A stretch of DNA of 64,000 nt from DATAYA01 sp963754235 (GCA_963754235.1 CAVWFK010000046.1:405813-469812), one strand, 5' to 3'; numbered from the stretch's first letter, positions 17,147 to 26,233 are shown. Translations and numbers: made by a program. The notes: generated from the letters alone by a model not told the origin.

Positions 17147-17824
17147 GTGGCGAGGTTGGGCACAGATGCCGATCGCGGCGTCGAGACAAACCCAAGCGGG
17201 CGTCCGGCCCGCACCCGCGCCGCGCGCCCGCTGGTGGTGCGCCTGACGCACTGGGTGGGCGCGTTCGCGATCGGCTGCATGATCCTGAGCGGGTGGCAGA
17301 TCTACAATGCCTCGCCGTTGCTGGCGTTCACGTTCCCGGCCCAGGTGACACTGGGCGGGTGGCTCGCCGCCGGCATCGCCTGGCACCTCGCGGCGATGTG
17401 GCTGCTGTTCGCCGACGGGCTGGTTTATCTGGGTTATGGCCTGTTGAGCGGCCATTTCCGGCGCGATTTCCTGCCGATCTCAGTCCGCGCGGTCGGATGC
17501 GACCTCGCCGCCGCCCTCACCTTCCGGCTGCACCATCGCTCCGAGCGCTACAACGCCGTGCAGCGGCTGCTCTACACCGGCGTGGTCCTCGCAATCGTGC
17601 TGGCGGTGGCGACCGGGCTCTCGATCTGGAAGCCGGTGCAGCTCGGCTGGCTCACCTGGGTGTTCGGCGGCTACGACATCGCGCGCCGCATCCATTTCGC
17701 GCTGATGTGCACGATTTTGGCTTTCCTGGTCATTCACCTCGCCCTGGTCGCGATCTTTCCCTCGACCATGCTCGCGATGTTCACCGGCGGGCGGCGCACG
17801 CGCGATGCAGAGGCCGAGCGATGA
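17147..17824 (+). CDS. Cytochrome b561-type membrane subunit, copy 1
   Basis: A 225-aa integral membrane protein with four hydrophobic segments. Histidines placed for heme ligation are seen in RLTHWVGAFAIG (helix 1), GIAWHLAAMW (helix 2) and the last helices RRIHFALM and FLVIHLALV. This is the di-heme cytochrome b fold that passes quinone electrons to periplasmic redox partners. The stop overlaps the ATG of the molybdoprotein gene (17821-17824), so the two form a complex-encoding operon. GTG 17147 is the chosen start; a shorter form starting near RPLVVRL is possible. A near-identical copy is split between 22693-23173 and 27532-27729. Confidence 0.85.
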   Translation: MARLGTDADRGVETNPSGRPARTRAARPLVVRLTHWVGAFAIGCMILSGWQIYNASPLLAFTFPAQVTLGGWLAAGIAWHLAAMWLLFADGLVYLGYGLLSGHFRRDFLPISVRAVGCDLAAALTFRLHHRSERYNAVQRLLYTGVVLAIVLAVATGLSIWKPVQLGWLTWVFGGYDIARRIHFALMCTILAFLVIHLALVAIFPSTMLAMFTGGRRTRDAEAER

Positions 17825-18576
17825 ACCCGATGCCGCGCGTGCGCCTCGGCGAGATCGAGCCGGCAACGCTGCGGCAGCTCGCCCGGCGGCGGCTGCTGGG
17901 CCGCGGTCTGTCGCTCGGGGCGCTCAGCTTGCTGACCGGCTGCGACCTCTCCGGTCGCGGCCCGATCGACCGGGTGCTATGGGCCATGCTGCGCTTCAAT
18001 GACCGCGTGCAGGCGGCGCTGTTCAACCCGCACCGCCTCGCCGCAACCTTCCCGCCAAGTGCCATCACCCGGCCGTTCCGCTTCAACGCCTATTATCCCG
18101 AATACCAAATTCGCACGGTGGATGCCGCGACCTGGAAGCTGGAGCTGGGCGGCCTGATCGCGGACAAGCGACCCTGGTCGCTGGCGGACCTGCGCGCGAT
18201 GCCGCAGCACAGCCAGATCACGCGGCTGATCTGCGTCGAGGGCTGGAGCGTGATCGGGCAGTGGAGCGGAGTGCTCCTCTCCGACTTCCTGCGTCGCGTC
18301 GGCGCCGATTTGCGTGCCCGCTATGTCGGCTTCAAGTGCTTCGATGACTATCCGTGCAGCATCGACATGGCCTCGGCGCTGCATCCGCAGACGATCCTGG
18401 CGCTCGACTTCGACCAGTCGCCACTCACCCCGCCCTGGGGCGCGCCGCTGCGGCTGCGGCTGCCGACGAAGCTTGGCTTCAAGAACCCGAAATATCTCTC
18501 CGCCTTGTGGGTGACGAACACTTATCCGGGCGGCTATTGGGCAGACCAGGGCTACAATTGGTTTAGCGGGCTGTAG
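17821..18576 (+). CDS. Molybdopterin-dependent oxidoreductase (MsrP/SuoX fold), copy 1
   Basis: A 251-aa protein of the sulfite-oxidase-like molybdoenzyme fold. The expected Mo-ligating cysteine is in RLICVEGWSVIGQWSG. Other family blocks are ATWKLELGGLI, GFKCFDDYPCSID and LGFKNPKYLSALWVTN, with the C-terminal GYWADQGYNWFSGL. The N-terminus has ARRRLLGRGLSLGALSLLTGC, a probable twin-arginine signal ending in a lipobox cysteine, so the enzyme is probably a periplasmic lipoprotein fed by the cytochrome b encoded upstream. The substrate is unknown; methionine sulfoxide reduction (as in MsrPQ) is only one possibility. Confidence 0.85.
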   Translation: MNPMPRVRLGEIEPATLRQLARRRLLGRGLSLGALSLLTGCDLSGRGPIDRVLWAMLRFNDRVQAALFNPHRLAATFPPSAITRPFRFNAYYPEYQIRTVDAATWKLELGGLIADKRPWSLADLRAMPQHSQITRLICVEGWSVIGQWSGVLLSDFLRRVGADLRARYVGFKCFDDYPCSIDMASALHPQTILALDFDQSPLTPPWGAPLRLRLPTKLGFKNPKYLSALWVTNTYPGGYWADQGYNWFSGL

Positions 18577-18598
18577 ACAAATCAACCCGTCCCCACCC

Positions 18599-18632
18599 GT
18601 CATGATCGGCGAAGACCGACCATCCACGACTT
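18599..18632. repeat. Dispersed palindromic repeat B, copy 1
   Basis: GTCATGATCGGCGAAGACCGACC followed by ATCCACGACTT, between the molybdoprotein gene and the SMP-30-like remnant. Related copies lie at 26744-26771 and 55231-55313. The outer bases resemble the ends of the IS1182 element at 50929-52505. Confidence 0.55.
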
Positions 18633-18639
18633 GGTGGTA

Positions 18640-19295
18640 TCATTTCCCGGGCAGCGGCACCGCGTACACGCGGAACGGCAGCCGAGGCGCACCGTTCTTC
18701 TTGGGAGCGAACAGACTGCCCAACTGGGCTTCGAGCACCCAGGCAGTGTTGCCGAGCTGCACCACCGAAACAGGCGCCTTGTAGCCGCTCTTCACCACGT
18801 CGATCTTCGCGCGGTCGCCCTCGACCGTGACGATGTCGAGATTGCCGGTTCCCTCGATCATCAGCAGCGTGTCGTGGCCGAGCTTGCGCATCCCGTCGCA
18901 GAGCGCGACCTTCTGCGATGGCTGCAATTCCGTGATCTTGCCCGCGCTGCCGTCCTTGTTCGCGTCGATGCGGAACAGCGCATTGCCGGTGTAAAGGTTC
19001 ACATAGAGATTGCCGTCGCTGCCGAAGGCGATGCCGTCGAGACCGAAACCGTTCTTCACGGTGAAGCGGCCGTCGGTCGCCCACACCTCGAACTGCCTGG
19101 CGCCAGGCTTCAGTCGCAGGACGTGCGGCTGCCACGAATCCGTCACGTAGGCGGAACCGTCCGGCCCGATGACAATGTCGTTGCACAAGCTGCGATCGCC
19201 CGGCAGCGGAATGCTGCCCTTCAGTGCGCCGGTCTTCAGGTCGAACGCCTTGAGCGCGGTCGGCTTCTGCCCGCCCGCAATCGTGACCCCGACCG
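18640..19295 (-). pseudogene. SMP-30-like beta-propeller protein, C-terminal part
   Basis: The larger part of an SMP-30/gluconolactonase-like six-bladed propeller, cut by IS66 copy A. It reads from VTIAGGQKPTALKAFDL through repeated blades: CNDIVIGPDGSAYVTDSWQP, FGLDGIAFGSDGNLYVNLYTG and GHDTLLMIEGTGNLDIV. The stop is at 18640. Joining it to 20984-21268 and counting the 8-bp target duplication CCCGACCG once gives an uninterrupted frame of about 310 aa. The substrate (a lactone or other small molecule) is not evident. Confidence 0.75.
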
Positions 19296-20983
19296 GTAAG
19301 AGGGGCAAAACCCCGGGCCGGGGTCGATTTTTCGCTTGCGCCGACGCGGGGCGGTTCAATTCAACGTCGATGTGGTCACCCCGCCTGACATCGATGAGCT
19401 GTCGCTTGCCGAGCTGAAGCAGCTGGTGCTGGCGTTGCTGGACGAGAACGCGGCGCAGAAACGCATGATAGCAGAGCTACGCGAGGAGATCGCGCAGCTG
19501 AAGGGACTGAAGGGCCGACCGCGGATCAAGCCGAGCGGGATGGAGAAGGGGACCACGCCCAAGCCGGCGGGCAAGCGAGCCCGGCGGCGTGGTCGCGGCA
19601 AGGCGACGCCACGGGTCAGGGTGGAGGAACGGATCCTCAAGGCGGAGGTGCCGGCCGGCTCTCGGTTCAAGGGCTACGAGGATTTCGTGGTGCAGGATTT
19701 GGTGCTGCGGGTCGAGGTCACTCGCTATCGCCGCGAGCGCTGGCTGACGCCGGATGGACGAACGGTGATCGCGCCGTTGCCGGCCGGCGTGGCGGGCCAT
19801 TTCGGTCCGGAGCTGCAGCGCTTCGTGCTGGCACAACACCACCAGGGACAGGTCACCGTGCCCCGGCTGATGGCGCAACTCCAGGCGATCGGCGTCAGCA
19901 TCTCCAAGCGGCAGATCATGCGCCTGCTGATTGCGGGGCAGGAAGGGTTCCTCACCGAAGCCCGTGACGTGCTGCGCGCCGGCTTGGAGACCGCCAACTG
20001 GGTCACGGTGGACGACACCGGCGCGCGCCACAAAGGCGCCAATGGCGTCTGCACGCAGATCGGCAATGACGACTTCGCCTGGTTCGGCACCACGAACAGC
20101 AAGAGCCGGCTGAACTTCCTCGACCTGCTGCGCGCCGGCCACACCGACTACGTGGTCAACAACGCGGCGCTGACCTACATGCGCCAGCACGCGCTGGCCG
20201 GGCCGGTGATCGCCGCCCTGGCCGGACATGCCGAGACGCATTTCGCCGGCCCGGCGGCCTGGCAGGCCCATCTCGATCGGCTCGGCATCACCCAGCTGAA
20301 CGTCACTCCTGACCCGGTGCGGGTCGCGACCGAGGGCGCCCTGTGGGGTAGCGTGCAGGCGCACGACTTCCTGCGGGACACCGTGATTGTCAGCGATGAT
20401 GCGGGCCAGTTCGCCGTCGGCCAGCACGCGTTGTGCTGGGTTCACGCCGAGCGGCTGGTGCACAAGCTCGACACCTTCACCGACGCCCAGCACGCCGCGC
20501 AGCAGCGCGTCCGCGACCTGATCTGGAAGTTCTACGCCGACCTGAAAGCCTACCGCACCGACCCGGCACCGCGCCGCCGCCGCCAACTCCGTGCCCGTTT
20601 CGACCGCATCTTCCGCCGCCGCACCGGCTTCGTCACCCTCGATCGCCTGCTCGCGCGGCTGCACGCCAACAAGGCCGAGCTGTTGGCCGTCCTCGACTAT
20701 CCAGAAATCCCACTGCATACCAATGGCTCAGAGCGCGACATCCGCTGCCATGTCACCAAGCGCAAGGTCAGCGGTGGCACTCGCAGCGATGACGGCCGTA
20801 CCTGTCGCGATGCCTTCCTCGGCTTGGCCAAGACTTGCGCCAAGCTCGGCGTCGCCTTCTGGGATTACCTCGGCAGCAGGCTTTCCGTCCCGGGCCAACC
20901 GATCGTCCCGTCCCTGCCAGACCTCATCCGCTGCCGGGGCCAGCCCGCATAATCCTGCCGGCCCGGGGTTTTGCCCCTCTTAC
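19296..20983 (+). mobile_element. IS66-family element, copy A (single-ORF type)
   Basis: 1688 bp with perfect inverted ends GTAAGAGGGGCAAAACCCCG and flanking 8-bp direct repeats CCCGACCG (19288-19295 and 20984-20991), the duplication size known for IS66. It carries only the large transposase and no TnpA/TnpB, which matches the ISBst12-like subgroup of the family. Copy B at 23447-25133 differs by one substitution and one deletion, so transposition was recent. Confidence 0.93.
19336..20952 (+). CDS. IS66 transposase (TnpC type), copy A
   Basis: A 538-aa DDE transposase. It has an N-terminal leucine-zipper-like coiled coil (LAELKQLVLALLDENAAQKRM), a basic stretch KPAGKRARRRGRGK, then the catalytic core. 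The acidic residues are seen in WVTVDDTGARHKG, DTVIVSDDAGQF and HTNGSERDIRCHVTKRK, and the C-terminal SGGTRSDDGRTCRD block is typical. The frame opens at TTG 19336 and the first residues are uncertain; GTG 19372 is an alternative. The frame is complete, so this copy could be active. Confidence 0.9.
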   Translation: MRRRGAVQFNVDVVTPPDIDELSLAELKQLVLALLDENAAQKRMIAELREEIAQLKGLKGRPRIKPSGMEKGTTPKPAGKRARRRGRGKATPRVRVEERILKAEVPAGSRFKGYEDFVVQDLVLRVEVTRYRRERWLTPDGRTVIAPLPAGVAGHFGPELQRFVLAQHHQGQVTVPRLMAQLQAIGVSISKRQIMRLLIAGQEGFLTEARDVLRAGLETANWVTVDDTGARHKGANGVCTQIGNDDFAWFGTTNSKSRLNFLDLLRAGHTDYVVNNAALTYMRQHALAGPVIAALAGHAETHFAGPAAWQAHLDRLGITQLNVTPDPVRVATEGALWGSVQAHDFLRDTVIVSDDAGQFAVGQHALCWVHAERLVHKLDTFTDAQHAAQQRVRDLIWKFYADLKAYRTDPAPRRRRQLRARFDRIFRRRTGFVTLDRLLARLHANKAELLAVLDYPEIPLHTNGSERDIRCHVTKRKVSGGTRSDDGRTCRDAFLGLAKTCAKLGVAFWDYLGSRLSVPGQPIVPSLPDLIRCRGQPA

Positions 20984-21305
20984 CCCGACCGACGAGAAGT
21001 CGCTCGAACAGGCCCACAACGTGCCGGACTGCTCATCGGCGAGCACGCCGAGCACGGAGAGCAGGTGGTTCGGCCCCTGCTTGATCCATTCTTCCGCGTG
21101 GGCGGCGCCCGGAGGCACGCGATAGATGTTGCCTTCCGCCAGGCTGCCGATAATCAGGGTGCCGTCCGACGTGGCCGTCAAGCTCTCGGGATAGACGTGG
21201 TTGCCCGGGATGGCCACCTCGGTCGGGCCGGCGGCTACGGCGACGCCGACGCTGCATACCAGCGCCATGACGCTGACCGCCAATGCCCGTCCTGCCGGGC
21301 AATAA
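20984..21305 (-). pseudogene. SMP-30-like protein, N-terminal part
   Basis: This piece has the export signal and first blade: RALAVSVMALVCSVGVAVAA, then GPTEVAIPGNHVYPESLTAT, IIGSLAEGNIYRVPPG and LADEQSGTLWACSSDFSSVG. It runs into the IS66 duplication at 20984-20991. The upstream end is cut by the IS630 at 21306, so the native start was probably lost; an internal ATG at 21268 would leave only a short signal. Together with 18640-19287 it restores one continuous frame. Confidence 0.75.
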
Positions 21306-22443
21306 TATACCCCGAATCCGCGAGAGCCCGGCGGAATTATCTTGCGCCGACGCGACGCGGTCGGATTCGCTGGCGGCATGGCAGGATTGGTTCTGACCCC
21401 ATTGGATCGGGCGCATCTGCTGCGGATGATGCGCCGCCAGACGCCGAGCACGGTGCACCGGCGGATGAACGCGTTGCTGTTGCTGGATGACGGCTGGGCG
21501 GCGGAGCGGGTGGCGGAGGTGCTGTTCATCGACGCCGAGACGGTGCGCGAGCACCGCCGGCTGTACGCGGCGTCCGGTGTGGTGGGGATCGAGCGGTTGA
21601 ACTACGAGGGCAGTGAGCCGGCGCTGAGCCCGGAGCAGCTTGATGCGCTGACGACGGAGTTGGAGCGCCGCCTTTATATGACGGCGAAGGCGGTGTGCGA
21701 CTTCGTCCGGCGGACATTCGAGGTGGAATACACGCCGAACGCCATGACCAAGCTGCTGAAGCGGATCGGGTTCGTCTACAAGATGCCGAAGAGCGTCCCG
21801 GCGAAAGCGGATGCCGCGGCGCAGCAGCGGTTCGTGGAACAGACGCTCGCCCCTTTGATGGCCGAAGCGGATGCCGAGCATCCGCTGTATTTCGTCGATG
21901 CCACGCACCCGTCGTACACGGCGCATCCGAGCCATGGCTGGATCCGCAAGGGCCGGACGCGGGAGCTGAAGAGCAACCATGGGCGGGTGAACGTCAACAT
22001 CAACGGCGCGCTGCGTTGGCCCGACCGCACGGTGGTGTACCGCGAGGCGGGCAAGATCACCAGCGCCGAGATGATCGCGCTGTTCCAGGAGCTGGGGGTG
22101 CGGCATCCGACGGCGACCGCGATCCGCGTCGTGCTGGACAACGCCCGCTACAACCACTCGGCCGAGATCAAGGCCTATCTGTCGGAGGACGGTTGCCGCA
22201 TCGAGCTGGTCTACCTGCCGGCCTATGCGCCGAACCTCAACCTGATCGAGCGACTGTGGTGGTTGCTGAAGAAGGCTGTGCTGTACAATCAGCACTATCC
22301 TTGCCTCACCGACTTCAAGGCCGCGATCGACGGGTTCTTCGACAATATCGCCAGTTATCGAAGCGAGATCGCCTCATTGATCACTGGCGCATTTCACTTC
22401 ATTGGCGCATCGAACCCCCAAGCTCCGTGAGAGGAGGGGTATA
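21306..22443 (+). mobile_element. IS630-family element, near-intact
   Basis: About 1.14 kb bounded by TATACCCC on the left and GGGGTATA on the right, consistent with insertion at TA. The transposase is complete. A decayed relative lies at 10514-11635. Its left end abuts the SMP-30-like gene just before that gene's signal peptide, which removes the natural start. Confidence 0.85.
21378..22430 (+). CDS. IS630 transposase
   Basis: A 350-aa Tc1/mariner-like DDE transposase from ATG 21378; an in-frame TTG at 21342 would add 12 residues. The N-terminal helix-turn-helix includes RRMNALLLLDDGWAAERVAEVL and PNAMTKLLKRIGFVY. The catalytic acids are in LYFVDATHPSYTAHP, RVVLDNARYNHS and YLPAYAPNLNLIERLWW, with the D-to-E spacing of the family. 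The frame is unbroken. Confidence 0.88.
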   Translation: MAGLVLTPLDRAHLLRMMRRQTPSTVHRRMNALLLLDDGWAAERVAEVLFIDAETVREHRRLYAASGVVGIERLNYEGSEPALSPEQLDALTTELERRLYMTAKAVCDFVRRTFEVEYTPNAMTKLLKRIGFVYKMPKSVPAKADAAAQQRFVEQTLAPLMAEADAEHPLYFVDATHPSYTAHPSHGWIRKGRTRELKSNHGRVNVNINGALRWPDRTVVYREAGKITSAEMIALFQELGVRHPTATAIRVVLDNARYNHSAEIKAYLSEDGCRIELVYLPAYAPNLNLIERLWWLLKKAVLYNQHYPCLTDFKAAIDGFFDNIASYRSEIASLITGAFHFIGASNPQAP

Positions 22444-22523
22444 CCATGGCGCGAGCGCTCGCCAGGCGGGCATTCTTTTTGTCATTCCGTCCCTCCTCCG
22501 GTTGATGAACCCTCCGCTGTTCT

Positions 22524-22618
22524 ACATTGCCGGCGTCAAGCCGTTCTTGCCGACCACGACGAAGGCCGCGTCGCAACCAGTCCGGCGACGGCAAATCCGC
22601 TGATGCGGGTAACGATCG
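22524..22618 (-). pseudogene. Remnant of a second copy of the 15653-16354 exported protein
   Basis: Two short blocks match the two ends of the 15653-16354 gene: the C-terminal end (GTCAAGCCGTTCTTGCCGAC and following) and the start codon region (AGTCCGGCGACGGCAAATCC). About 550 bp between them is missing. It shows that the duplicated unit also once included this gene. The rest of 22444-22692 shows nothing recognisable except two tandem copies of TTTTCATTGGCGCATGGC. Confidence 0.6.
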
Positions 22619-22692
22619 GTCTTCCTCTTTTCATTGGCGCATGGCCCGTTTTCATTGGCGCATGGCCGTCGCATCGGGCCACCTGAGGAGAC

Positions 22693-23173
22693 TTGCGAGG
22701 TTGGACGCAGAAGCCGGCGGCGGAGTCAAAACAAATCCCGGCGAGCGGCCAGCCCGCACCGCGCGCCGCGCGCCCGCTGGTGGTGCGCCTGACGCACTGG
22801 GTGGGCGCGTTCGCGATCGGCTGCATGATCCTGAGCGGGTGGCAGATCTACAATGCCTCGCCGTTGCTGGCGTTCACGTTCCCGGCCCAGGTGACACTGG
22901 GCGGGTGGCTCGCCGCCGGCATCGCCTGGCACCTCGCGGCGATGTGGCTGCTGTTCGCCGACGGGCTGGTTTATCTGGGTTATGGCCTGTTGAGCGGCCA
23001 TTTCCGGCGCGATTTCCTGCCGATCTCAGTCCGCGCGGTCGGATGCGACCTCGCCGCCGCCCTCACCTTCCGGCTGCACCATCGCTCCGAGCGCTACAAC
23101 GCCGTGCAGCGGCTGCTCTACACCGGCGTGGTCCTCGCAATCGTGCTGGCGGTGGCGACCGGGCTCTCGATCT
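22693..23173 (+). pseudogene. Cytochrome b561-type subunit copy 2, N-terminal part
   Basis: From RAARPLVVRLTHWVG to VVLAIVLAVATGLSI this is apparently identical to copy 1 at the nucleotide level over about 410 bp; only the first 70 bp are diverged. At 23173 the frame runs into istA sequence (CGGACCGAACACC). The missing C-terminal part lies inverted at 27532-27729. The break is one end of the 4.6-kb inversion, so the gene is inactive. Confidence 0.85.
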
Positions 23174-23446
23174 CGGACCGAACACCGAGGCGCTGATCCT
23201 CGCCGTGCTGGCGCGCCGGCCGCACCCGGAACACGGCTTCCGTACCTGCCTCGGCGTGCTGCGCCTGTTCCGCGGCCTCGAAGCCGCCCGTGCCGAGAGG
23301 GTCAGCCTGCGCGCCGTCGAAATCGGTGCGCTGTCGTACGCCTCCATCGCTTCGATCCTCAAACATCGGCTCGATCGCCCAGCGTCGTCGCAAGCCGCGG
23401 ACGGCGCGCCGCTCCTGCACGACAACATCCGCGGCTCCCGCTACTA
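23174..23446 (+). pseudogene. istA: IstA transposase, C-terminal fragment
   Basis: It encodes GPNTEALILAVLARRPHPE, LGVLRLFRGLEAARAERVS and SILKHRLDR up to HDNIRGSRY, the typical end of IS21 IstA. IS66 copy B interrupts it three codons before the stop; the remaining Tyr-His-stop lies at 25140-25148, after the duplicated CGCTACTA. The first two thirds of the protein are at 27730-28991 on the other strand. The two rejoin in frame as ARG-I-GPNTEAL. Confidence 0.8.
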
Positions 23447-25133
23447 GTAAGAGGGGCAAAACCCCGGGCCGGGGTCGATTTTTCGCTTGCGCCGACGCGG
23501 GGCGGTTCAATTCAACGTCGATGTGGTCACCCCGCCTGACATCGATGAGCTGTCGCTTGCCGAGCTGAAGCAGCTGGTGCTGGCGTTGCTGGACGAGAAC
23601 GCGGCGCAGAAACGCATGATAGCAGAGCTACGCGAGGAGATCGCGCAGCTGAAGGGACTGAAGGGCCGACCGCGGATCAAGCCGAGCGGGATGGAGAAGG
23701 GGACCACGCCCAAGCCGGCGGGCAAGCGAGCCCGGCGGCGTGGTCGCGGCAAGGCGACGCCACGGGTCAGGGTGGAGGAACGGATCCTCAAGGCGGAGGT
23801 GCCGGCCGGCTCTCGGTTCAAGGGCTACGAGGATTTCGTGGTGCAGGATTTGGTGCTGCGGGTCGAGGTCACTCGCTATCGCCGCGAGCGCTGGCTGACG
23901 CCGGATGGACGAACGGTGATCGCGCCGTTGCCGGCCGGCGTGGCGGGCCATTTCGGTCCGGAGCTGCAGCGCTTCGTGCTGGCACAACACCACCAGGGAC
24001 AGGTCACCGTGCCCCGGCTGATGGCGCAACTCCAGGCGATCGGCGTCAGCATCTCCAAGCGGCAGATCATGCGCCTGCTGATTGCGGGGCAGGAAGGGTT
24101 CCTCACCGAAGCCCGTGACGTGCTGCGCGCCGGCTTGGAGACCGCCAACTGGGTCACGGTGGACGACACCGGCGCGCGCCACAAAGGCGCCAATGGCGTC
24201 TGCACGCAGATCGGCAATGACGACTTCGCCTGGTTCGGCACCACGAACAGCAAGAGCCGGCTGAACTTCCTCGACCTGCTGCGCGCCGGTCACACCGACT
24301 ACGTGGTCAACAACGCGGCGCTGACCTACATGCGCCAGCACGCGCTGGCCGGGCCGGTGATCGCCGCCCTGGCCGGACATGCCGAGACGCATTTCGCCGG
24401 CCCGGCGGCCTGGCAGGCCCATCTCGATCGGCTCGGCATCACCCAGCTGAACGTCACTCCTGACCCGGTGCGGGTCGCGACCGAGGGCGCCCTGTGGGGT
24501 AGCGTGCAGGCGCACGACTTCCTGCGGGACACCGTGATTGTCAGCGATGATGCGGGCCAGTTCGCCGTCGGCCAGCACGCGTTGTGCTGGGTTCACGCCG
24601 AGCGGCTGGTGCACAAGCTCGACACCTTCACCGACGCCCAGCACGCCGCGCAGCAGCGCGTCCGCGACCTGATCTGGAAGTTCTACGCCGACCTGAAAGC
24701 CTACCGCACCGACCCGGCACCGCGCCGCCGCCGCCAACTCCGTGCCCGTTTCGACCGCATCTTCCGCCGCCGCACCGGCTTCGTCACCCTCGATCGCCTG
24801 CTCGCGCGGCTGCACGCCAACAAGGCCGAGCTGTTGGCCGTCCTCGACTATCCAGAAATCCCACTGCATACCAATGGCTCAGAGCGCGACATCCGCTGCC
24901 ATGTCACCAAGCGCAAGGTCAGCGGTGGCACTCGCAGCGATGACGGCCGTACCTGTCGCGATGCCTTCCTCGGCTTGGCCAAGACTTGCGCCAAGCTCGG
25001 CGTGCCTTCTGGGATTACCTCGGCAGCAGGCTTTCCGTCCCGGGCCAACCGATCGTCCCGTCCCTGCCAGACCTCATCCGCTGCCGGGGCCAGCCCGCAT
25101 AATCCTGCCGGCCCGGGGTTTTGCCCCTCTTAC
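23447..25133 (+). mobile_element. IS66-family element, copy B
   Basis: 1687 bp with the same inverted ends as copy A and its own 8-bp duplication CGCTACTA (23439-23446 and 25134-25141). I find one substitution (near 24290, C to T relative to copy A) and one deleted C near 25003. It lies inside the 3' end of istA. Confidence 0.93.
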
Positions 25134-25148
25134 CGCTACTACCACTAG
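23487..25148 (+). pseudogene. IS66 transposase copy B, C-terminus frameshifted
   Basis: Same as copy A up to TCAKLGV. A one-base deletion (GGCGTGCC where copy A has GGCGTCGCC, near 25003) then replaces the last 30-odd residues, including the conserved AFWDYL, with an unrelated basic tail. The altered frame leaves the element and stops only at 25148, in istA sequence. The DDE core is intact, so activity depends on how much the C-terminus matters. Confidence 0.85.
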
Positions 25149-25158
25149 GAGACTGACC

Positions 25159-25893
25159 TTGCTCAATCATCCCACACTCGACCTGTTGCACGACCTCGGC
25201 CTGGACGGCATGGCAAAGGGCTTCCGGGAGATGATGGACAATTCGGAGAGTCGGGCGCTCGACCATGCCGAGTGGCTTGGCATTCTGCTCGAGCGCGAGA
25301 GCGCGCAGCGTCAGCAGAAGCGCTTCGAGAGCCGGGCCAAGAACGCCAAGCTGCGCCACTCGGCCGCGGTCGAGGACGTCGATTACCGGACACCACGCGG
25401 GCTCGACCGAGCGGTGTTCCTGAAGTTGGCAGGCTGCGACTGGATCCGAGAGCGGCGCCATTGCCTGCTGACCGGACCGGCCGGCGTGGGCAAATCTTGG
25501 CTTGCATGCGCTCTCGGCTACAAGGCCTGCCGCGAAAACCTGTCGGTGCTCTATCACCGCGTGCCCCGGCTATTTGCCGCCCTGGCGCTCGCACGCGGCG
25601 ATGGCCGATATGCCAAGCTGCTGCACCAGCTCGCCCGGGTCGATCTGCTGATCCTGGACGACTGGGGGCCGGAACCGCTGCTCGCCGAACAGCAGCGCGA
25701 TCTGCTGGAGATCGTCGAGGACCGCTACAACGCTGGTTCGCTGATCATCACCAGCCAGGTGCCGATCGACCGCTGGTACGAGATCGTCGGCAATCCGACG
25801 CTCGCCGATGCGATCCTGGACCGGATCATCCACAACGCCCACCGGGTCGAACTCAAGGGCGAAAGCCTGCGCAAGCAACGGGCGACCGGATGA
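25159..25893 (+). CDS. istB: IS21 helper ATPase IstB
   Basis: A 244-aa AAA+ ATPase of the DnaC/IstB type that assists IstA target choice. TTG 25159 follows TAGGAGACTGACC, close behind the istA stop. Walker A is LTGPAGVGKSWLACAL, Walker B is VDLLILDDWGPEPL, and sensor-1 is in SLIITSQVPIDRWYE, ending with DRIIHNAHRVELKGESLRK. The gene is intact, but its partner istA is split and broken. Confidence 0.92.
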   Translation: MLNHPTLDLLHDLGLDGMAKGFREMMDNSESRALDHAEWLGILLERESAQRQQKRFESRAKNAKLRHSAAVEDVDYRTPRGLDRAVFLKLAGCDWIRERRHCLLTGPAGVGKSWLACALGYKACRENLSVLYHRVPRLFAALALARGDGRYAKLLHQLARVDLLILDDWGPEPLLAEQQRDLLEIVEDRYNAGSLIITSQVPIDRWYEIVGNPTLADAILDRIIHNAHRVELKGESLRKQRATG

Positions 25894-26140
25894 ATATTCC
25901 CCAGCAGCGGTCGCCACGTTCAGCCCGGGAGACACGGCTGTGGATATGACGCTCCGCTTGGGCAACGCAAGCGCGTTGCCCACATACCCACACCCGCAGC
26001 AGCAGCAACAGCAAGCAGCCTGCAATTCTTGATGGTTCAGAACGACACCGCTCGGCGTGACACAACCGGTTCGCTGCCACTTGACCCAGGCTCCCTCACC
26101 GTGACATGAGCGAACTCGACCTACGAGACGACACCACCCT

Positions 26141-26233
26141 GGGCGACATCAGATCGGATCGATGGGCGGCATCAGATCGGAACGGTGCGCGGAACAGGCT
26201 CGGAATACCCGGGCGGCTTCGTCGGAACAGCCA
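26141..26233. repeat. IS21 terminal repeats (displaced end)
   Basis: Units near 26141, 26164, 26188 (degenerate) and 26211 follow a spacing of about 23 bp and share GGGCGGCATCAGATCGGAA. The end itself reads GGAACAGCCA. Matching units lie at 29107-29200. Multiple terminal repeats are known transposase-binding sites in IS21-type elements. The 25894-26140 stretch between istB and the repeats has no gene. Confidence 0.7.

Larger units (their letters stand above)
23174..26233 (+). mobile_element. IS21-family element, displaced half 1 (istA end, istB, terminus)
   Basis: This half carries the istA C-terminus, the complete istB and the element terminus ending CA at 26233, followed by the target duplication TCGAGGG (26234-26240). 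IS66 copy B is nested inside it. It was moved here in reverse orientation; the other half is at 27730-29200. The border at 23173/23174 is an inversion breakpoint, not an IS end. Confidence 0.85.

Noticed and set aside
19296..20983. Truncated IS66 that has lost tnpA and tnpB
   Set aside because: Both ends are perfect inverted repeats with exact 8-bp duplications, and a second identical-length copy exists. It is a complete single-gene form, not a truncation.
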